From contig JBKOWM010000063.1 in NCBI GenBank assembly GCA_046724395.1, positions 1 to 9,529 on the forward strand: DNA of 9,529 bases, in the 5' to 3' direction. Below are positions 6,609-9,529 of the stretch, one piece after another (the stretch's first letter is position 1; the number at the start of each line of letters is the position of its first letter). The position numbers and the translations under genes were made by a program. Origin of the DNA: DATAEU01 sp046724395 (lineage in GTDB: Bacteria > Actinomycetota > UBA4738 > HRBIN12). The notes below the pieces were generated by a model. That model did not search any database, had not been told where the DNA came from, and saw only the letters and a list, made by a program, of their open reading frames with translations.

Positions 6609-6864
6609 CGCCAGCGCGCTCTTTATTCACTGCACCAGGCGGCGGTCCGATCCGCAAGACGAGGCGCCGGCGATTCTTTGTCCCCGCGACCAGGCGCGCC
6701 GGTCTCGACGGCCTCCGCATCCACGACCTACGGCACACAGCCGTCGCGCCTGCTGATCGAGGAGGGCGTGCAGCCAGCGGAGATCGCCGCGCGGCTGGGG
6801 CACGAGCGTCCGGGTGACCCTCACCGTCTACGGGCCGATGTGTGAACCGTGTACCGTTCCTTGA
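6596..6864 (+). pseudogene. Tyrosine recombinase/integrase, C-terminal catalytic remnant with two frameshifts
   Basis: Three short frames join into one integrase C-terminus. Frame one (6596-6748) reads SLFTAPGGGPIRK, then RRAGLDGLRIHDLRHTAVA, with the box II His and Arg of HDLRH. Frame two (6750-6804) gives LLIEEGVQPAEIAARLGH with the third catalytic His. Frame three (6805-6864) gives SVRVTLTVYG with the nucleophile Tyr, then a short tail and TGA at 6862. One extra C at about 6749 and a loss of two bases near 6804 explain the shifts. A TAA at 6593 and the absence of box I Arg show that the upstream half is gone. Just upstream, a DELAAL segment at about 6571-6590 in another frame may be a further scrap. 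Integrases of this type serve actinobacterial integrative elements or prophages. No other mobile-element genes are visible, so this is a scar. The segment is confidently recognised and is not functional as written. Confidence 0.85.
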
Positions 6865-6941
6865 CGTTCTCCGAATGCAAGCGTCTCGATAGAGCCCCGG
6901 CCCTCTCGAGACTGACAGCCGCGTCCCCCAACAGTCCGGCC

Positions 6942-7063
6942 ATCAGGCAGGGGCGCAGTCCCGGGCTCAGTCGCGAGTCGACGGGCTGAGAGGCAGTTGT
7001 GTGGTGTCGCCCTCCAGCACCGAGTGCCACCCAGAGTGGAGGCTGGGGCGGGCCCTGCCTGAT
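6942..7063. repeat. 122-nt inverted-repeat element in the gap after the integrase remnant
   Basis: The ends ATCAGGCAGGG (6942-6952) and CCCTGCCTGAT (7053-7063) are a perfect 11-bp inverted repeat. Inside, CTCAGTC (6966-6972) can pair with GGCTGAG (6984-6990), CCTCCA (7011-7016) with TGGAGG (7037-7042), and GCAC with GTGC (7017-7020 and 7024-7027). It lies in the 247-nt gene-free gap between the integrase remnant (ends 6864) and the propeller gene (stop at 7112). It could be a structured RNA, a recombination-site relic or a bidirectional transcription barrier. In GC-rich DNA an 11-bp repeat over this distance could arise by chance. Confidence 0.35.
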
Positions 7064-7111
7064 CAATGACGTTCGGCTTTGCACCCGGGAGGTCGTTCCT
7101 CGGCGGTTGCA

Positions 7112-7984
7112 TCAGGTCGACCAGGGCCCGGGGAACCGCGCGGAGCAGACGCGGTAGCCGAGCTCCTCGTCCCCGACCGGAATGCCCGCGTACCACATCC
7201 CAAAAGACCCGTCATGCAGTCTCACCACACACGGGGTGTGGACGCTCGAGCCGTCGGGCCCGTGGCCTGCGGGTTCCAGGACCGAGCCCCGACGGTCCCA
7301 CGAGATTCCATCGGACGAGGTCGCGAGCGCGATGCGGATCGAACCCCCCACGTCGCTCGCGTAAAACGTGTAGATGGTCCTCGAGATCTCGAGCGCACAG
7401 GGATGCGAAACCGCGACCTCGCCTTGTTCCGGCTCCAGGATCGCCCCGACCCGATCCCAGGAGGCTCCCGTCTGAGAGACCGCCGCGAGGAGCACCGACC
7501 GCTGGCCGCCGCTCGAGGCCGGATACCCCGTGAAGAACAGCCACCAGCGTTCGCCCGTCATCAACAGACAGGGATGGTTGGCCCCGCCCGCATCCTCGAG
7601 GCCGCGCTGGATGATGGTTCCCTGGGCGTCCCAGCGATGAGAGTCATGCGACGTGGCCATGTGAAGGCGACCGACCTCTCCATCGAACCCCCCGTACACC
7701 ATCAGATAGCCACCCGGCGTCTTGACTACGCAGGGCGATTCGGCTCCATAGGAATCACTGTCGCCGGCGAATCCGGCGTCGATCGCGATCCTCGGCCGGT
7801 CCCAACTGCCGCCCGGTGACCGGACCGCCGTCAGGATCCTGGAGGTCGTGCCGTCATCCCCCGTGTACCACATCCGAAGGGTGCCATCTGCCTGCTCGAG
7901 CACCCATGGGCGCCATGCGCGGAGGCTGTCGGACCCACCGGGCGTCTTTGGTAAGGAGACCTCCCCTTCGCGGATCCACTCCAC
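7112..7984 (-). CDS. Five-bladed beta-propeller protein, GH43/GH32-like glycosidase fold
   Basis: This 290-residue protein is built from five repeats of about 56 residues. Each has an entry strand and a central strand: RPWV..LRMWYTG (25-42), ESPCVV..LMVYGG (82-99), NHPCLL..WWLFFTG (136-153), SHPCAL..YTFYAS (193-210) and HTPCVV..FGMWYAG (249-267). Most blades then carry SxDGxSWDR-type text (SWDR at 60, 175 and 228; RWD at 117). The WYTG plus SWDR repeat pattern belongs to the beta-fructosidase/arabinanase-like superfamily (GH43, GH32, GH130 relatives). A role on alpha- or beta-linked plant or microbial sugars is likely, but the substrate is unknown and I cannot assign the catalytic acids with confidence. 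E82 and the Asp-rich DSDSYGAE segment (76-82) are candidates. It has no signal peptide, so it is probably cytoplasmic. The GTG start has TAGAGT 6 nt upstream, and GGGGAG abuts the GTG too closely to act as a normal Shine-Dalgarno. Confidence 0.85.
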   Translation of the reverse strand: MEWIREGEVSLPKTPGGSDSLRAWRPWVLEQADGTLRMWYTGDDGTTSRILTAVRSPGGSWDRPRIAIDAGFAGDSDSYGAESPCVVKTPGGYLMVYGGFDGEVGRLHMATSHDSHRWDAQGTIIQRGLEDAGGANHPCLLMTGERWWLFFTGYPASSGGQRSVLLAAVSQTGASWDRVGAILEPEQGEVAVSHPCALEISRTIYTFYASDVGGSIRIALATSSDGISWDRRGSVLEPAGHGPDGSSVHTPCVVRLHDGSFGMWYAGIPVGDEELGYRVCSARFPGPWST

Positions 7985-7990
7985 CTCCCC

Positions 7991-7996
7991 ACTCTA
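7991..7996 (-). promoter_or_regulatory. Candidate -10 element TAGAGT, leaderless start of the propeller gene
   Basis: On the minus strand TAGAGT (TAnnnT) is separated by 6 nt (GGGGAG) from the GTG at 7984. The hexamer overlaps the stop of the upstream small ORF at 7994. No -35 is recognisable at normal spacing. Confidence 0.4.
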
Positions 7997-8209
7997 GAGC
8001 TCCTTCTGGAGGCTGATCGAATGTGCCGCGGCCTCCTCTTCGAGGGCCCGGCCGCACTGGTACAAACGTTTCGGGATGATCATCCGGCTGGTGATGACGT
8101 CATCGACGACCCCACACCAAGGCCCCCTTGACGCTAGAGATGGGATCCCGATTGGTTTTCCTTGGACGGCGTGTCCTTGGGTAATCAGCGCGGTGATTCG
8201 CGGTCGCAC
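7994..8209 (-). CDS. Small ORF of unknown function, possibly the 3' remnant of a gene
   Basis: The frame runs from a GTG at 8209 to TAG at 7994 (71 aa) and is open upstream to a TAA at 8247. The last 38 residues (VVDDVITSRMIIPKRLYQ, then CGRALEEEAAAHSISLQKEL) have G/C-rich third positions and look like true protein with a C-terminal helix. The first half (ITQGHAVQGKPIGIPSLASRGP) has weaker codon bias. No Shine-Dalgarno or -10 supports the GTG. It may be a decayed gene or a shorter peptide starting at the ATG of MIIPKRL. Its stop is 9 nt upstream of the propeller gene's GTG. I do not recognise it. Confidence 0.35.
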   Translation of the reverse strand: MRPRITALITQGHAVQGKPIGIPSLASRGPWCGVVDDVITSRMIIPKRLYQCGRALEEEAAAHSISLQKEL

Positions 8210-8323
8210 GTCCTCCTCGAAGTGGTGCGCGGCGCCGGATTACGCCACGAGTGCCTCTCCATCTAGGACGCCACGGAACACCGTCGCTGTGCAAGAGCCA
8301 CGCCCACGGCCCCGCTCTCGCCG

Positions 8324-8342
8324 AAAACGGTCAAAACGACCG
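8324..8342 (-). terminator. Intrinsic terminator after the 62-aa gene
   Basis: On the minus strand CGGTC (8342-8338), loop GTTTT and GACCG (8332-8328) are followed directly by TTTT (8327-8324). The hairpin starts 42 nt past the stop of the small gene ending at 8385. The stem is only 5 bp, but the U-tract and position fit. Confidence 0.5.
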
Positions 8343-8384
8343 CTACACCGCTCTTCTGCAGTCCGCGGCGGACGCCCGCCTCTT

Positions 8385-8573
8385 CTATCCGCCCCTGGCC
8401 CTCGGCGGCTCGGCGGCCAGATCCGCATACGCCTCGGCCAAACGCAGCACGATCTCTGCCATGGCCTCGTCTTCGACCGTCGGTACGAGCTCGGCGATTC
8501 TCTTCGCGATCGCCTGCCGAGCCTTCGCCGCTAGGATGGCCGCCTCTGCCTGCCCGTCCACCCGTTCCGTCAT
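8385..8573 (-). CDS. Small helical protein, 62 aa, function unknown
   Basis: The ATG at 8573 is preceded by GGGGGTGA with a 7-nt spacer, a near-perfect match to the anti-Shine-Dalgarno, and an intrinsic terminator follows. It is therefore very likely a true gene despite its size. The protein is almost entirely helical: a lysine/alanine-rich segment (AILAAKARQAIAKRIAELV, 12-30), a PTVEDE turn (31-36), and a second acidic helix (AMAEIVLRLAEAYADLAAE, 37-55), ending PPRARGG. This looks like a two-helix hairpin with an amphipathic pattern, as in many small oligomerising or DNA/RNA-associated proteins. It has no membrane segment, Cys or catalytic motif. It does not match a family I can name. Confidence 0.65.
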   Translation of the reverse strand: MTERVDGQAEAAILAAKARQAIAKRIAELVPTVEDEAMAEIVLRLAEAYADLAAEPPRARGG

Positions 8574-8962
8574 CGGCGCGTCACCCCCGCCCGATGCTAC
8601 GCCCGATCCTCAAAGGCAATCGATCAGCCACGGTTTCGGCGCGACTCCACCTTCGAGTCCATGCGCCCGGATCATTCGTGCGAGCGGTAGATCCACCGAC
8701 TCCGTGCGCATGCGTTCGACTAATCGCGGCCTTCCGAGGGCGGCTCCCCCATCCGGACCCTTGTCACGTTCCGAGTGGCGAGGATCCTTGCCGGAGATTC
8801 TGATCGATGATCGTCGCGACGGTCGGGAGAAAGCCTTCGTGCGGAAACGGCGACTCGAACCACGAACGCGACCCACTTCTCCTCGTCAGAGGGAACTTCG
8901 CCGTGCCGGCTTCGTGACGAACGGATCGTAAGTGTCTCTCGCGGCGGTTGTGGACACTGTGC
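8574..8962. other. Gene-poor interval between the 62-aa gene and the beta-rich small gene
   Basis: This 389-nt interval holds no coding frame with convincing protein text or codon bias on either strand. Frames of 60-90 codons exist, but they are Arg/Ser/Pro-rich translations typical of non-coding frames in GC-rich DNA. Near its left end, on the minus strand, are the Shine-Dalgarno of the 62-aa gene (8581-8588) and a TAGCAT hexamer (8599-8594) that could be its -10. I see no RNA gene in it. Confidence 0.5.
8581..8588 (-). promoter_or_regulatory. Strong Shine-Dalgarno of the 62-aa gene
   Basis: GGGGGTGA on the minus strand matches 7 of 8 bases of the ideal GGAGGTGA, with 7 nt to the ATG. It fixes the start at 8573. 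It contrasts with the apparently leaderless genes elsewhere in the window. Confidence 0.65.
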
Positions 8963-9232
8963 CTAGGCGACGCTCTCGATCGTCCTCTTGATGTCCCTCA
9001 CTGGCACCCTGATCAGCTCACCGTCGGGTGCGCACACCATGTATGTATGCGCCTCCTCGTCGAGGTAGGCGATCGTTCCGGTCACCGTCCGGAGGTAGCC
9101 CCCGTGCGACTCCAGCTCGAAGGTGAACTCGCGCTTCTTGGCGGCTGATCCGGGATCGAGCGGCGGCGCCGGGCGAACCGGGGATCGAGATGGGGTCTCG
9201 AGATGAGCCGCGTCTTGCAGGATGATCGACAT
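8963..9232 (-). CDS. Small conserved beta-rich protein downstream of groEL
   Basis: This protein has 89 residues from the ATG at 9232, which has GGGGGAGG 3 nt upstream. The frame is open further upstream, but the Shine-Dalgarno and the groEL stop at 9301 favour this start. The N-terminal 30 residues are Pro/Ser-rich and probably disordered. Residues 31-86 form a run of predicted beta strands: KKREFTFELESHGG, YLRTVTGTIAYLDEE, AHTYMVCAPDGELIRVPVRDI. The pattern of a strand, then RTVTGTIAYLDE, then MV..DGELIRVPVRDI, suggests a small SH3- or Sm-like barrel. Similar short hypothetical proteins occur in actinobacteria to my recollection; no function is known to me. It follows groEL by 68 nt on the same strand, so it may be cotranscribed and share its stress control (inference). 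Confidence 0.72.
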   Translation of the reverse strand: MSIILQDAAHLETPSRSPVRPAPPLDPGSAAKKREFTFELESHGGYLRTVTGTIAYLDEEAHTYMVCAPDGELIRVPVRDIKRTIESVA

Positions 9233-9252
9233 ATGCCTCCCCCTTGGCCGGG

Positions 9253-9277
9253 TGCTGCCGACGGCCTCTTCGCAGCA
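9253..9277 (-). repeat. Inverted repeat between groEL and the next gene
   Basis: TGCTGC and GCAGCA (9277-9272 and 9258-9253 on the minus strand) form a perfect 6-bp stem with a 13-nt loop in the 68-nt spacer. There is no T-run, so read-through or processing is as likely as termination. Next to the groEL stop, overlapping GCTAGC palindromes occur at 9287-9296. Confidence 0.3.
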
Positions 9278-9300
9278 GTCCCGGTGGCTAGCTAGCTGGC

Positions 9301-9529
9301 TCAGAAGTCCATGTCCCCGGGCCCTCCGGGCATGTCCGGTGTCGTCTTCGGCCTCGTAGCCACGACAGCCTCGGTCGTCAAGAACAGCGCTGCGATCGAA
9401 GCGGCGTTCTGAAGCGCGCACCGAGTCACACGTGCCGCATCCACGATGCCCGCCTTGAACATGTCGACGTACTCACCGGTGAGCGCGTCCAGGCCCCAGC
9501 CCGGGTCGAGCGAGCGGACCTTCTCCACC
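9301..9529 (-). CDS. groEL: Chaperonin GroEL (Hsp60), C-terminal end, runs off right edge
   Basis: The last 76 residues of the 60-kDa chaperonin are present. The frame continues past 9529, so the GTG at 9528 is an internal Val. The equatorial-domain C-terminus is typical: LDALTGEYVDMFKAGIVDAARV, TRCALQNAASIAALFLTTEAVV, then a short linker and PGGPGDMDF with TGA at 9301. GroEL forms a double heptameric ring that refolds cytosolic proteins with GroES. The tail has a single GGPGDM element rather than the GGM repeats of Escherichia coli or the His-rich tail of actinobacterial GroEL1. This suggests the housekeeping GroEL2 type. The CIRCE/HrcA-type control region would lie outside the window. The closely following small gene may be cotranscribed. 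Confidence 0.95.
   Translation of the reverse strand, partial: VEKVRSLDPGWGLDALTGEYVDMFKAGIVDAARVTRCALQNAASIAALFLTTEAVVATRPKTTPDMPGGPGDMDF

Noticed and set aside
6984..7070. CTGAGA followed by CCTGATC, reminiscent of a TPP riboswitch
   Set aside because: The conserved helix and core pattern of the riboswitch are absent, and no thiamine gene lies downstream.
7079..7819. 246-codon plus-strand frame
   Set aside because: Antisense to the five-bladed propeller gene; no domain-like text.
8845..8870. tRNA-like T-loop (GGTTCGAGTC on the minus strand)
   Set aside because: The flanking bases do not form a 5-bp T-stem, and no acceptor, D or anticodon arms fit around it.
8251..8931. 226-codon plus-strand frame
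   Set aside because: Ser/Arg/Ala-rich without motifs; it crosses the opposite-strand 62-aa gene, its Shine-Dalgarno and its terminator.
1..9529. CRISPR array, rRNA, complete IS element or toxin-antitoxin pair
   Set aside because: No regularly spaced repeats, no rRNA-like conserved stretches, and no transposase with terminal repeats or recognisable toxin/antitoxin domains were seen.

Overview
This is a high-GC window with dense coding on both strands, frequent GTG starts and strong G/C preference at third codon positions. A GroEL C-terminus of the actinobacterial GroEL2 type runs off the right edge. At several genes a TAnnnT -10 hexamer sits 6-8 nt before the start codon, which suggests leaderless transcripts. 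Together these point to an actinobacterium, probably an environmental or metagenome-derived one. The class is not resolvable from the sequence.

Left block, plus strand (1-1690): the C-terminus of a class III nucleotidyl cyclase, then a chimeric remnant in which the membrane N-terminus of a histidine kinase runs into the C-terminus of a second cyclase, then an intact multi-pass membrane protein. This block looks like a signalling locus shortened by deletion.

Middle block, minus strand (6608-1699, read right to left): a small ORF that overlaps the next start by 4 nt, an acyltransferase-3 membrane protein, a possible 49-aa ORF, a Tat-exported lipoprotein alpha-galactosidase-like GH27 enzyme, an M23 peptidase of EnvC type broken by a one-base frameshift inside its catalytic domain, and a small cysteine-containing protein. 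The theme is the cell envelope and carbohydrates, but there is no evidence of one common operon.

Right block: a decayed tyrosine recombinase on the plus strand (6596-6864), followed by a non-coding stretch with a 122-nt inverted-repeat element. Minus-strand genes follow: a GH43/GH32-like five-bladed beta-propeller protein, two small ORFs (one with a strong Shine-Dalgarno and an intrinsic terminator), a small beta-rich protein, and groEL.

Three loci (histidine kinase-cyclase chimera, M23 peptidase, integrase) carry small indels. This means either real pseudogenisation around an old mobile-element insertion or draft-assembly errors. I found no CRISPR array, rRNA, tRNA, complete insertion sequence or recognisable defence system, and no convincing previously undescribed multi-gene system. 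The most informative items are the chimeric and frameshifted genes, the leaderless promoter pattern, the integrase scar with its inverted repeat, and the altered substrate loop in the GH27 enzyme.
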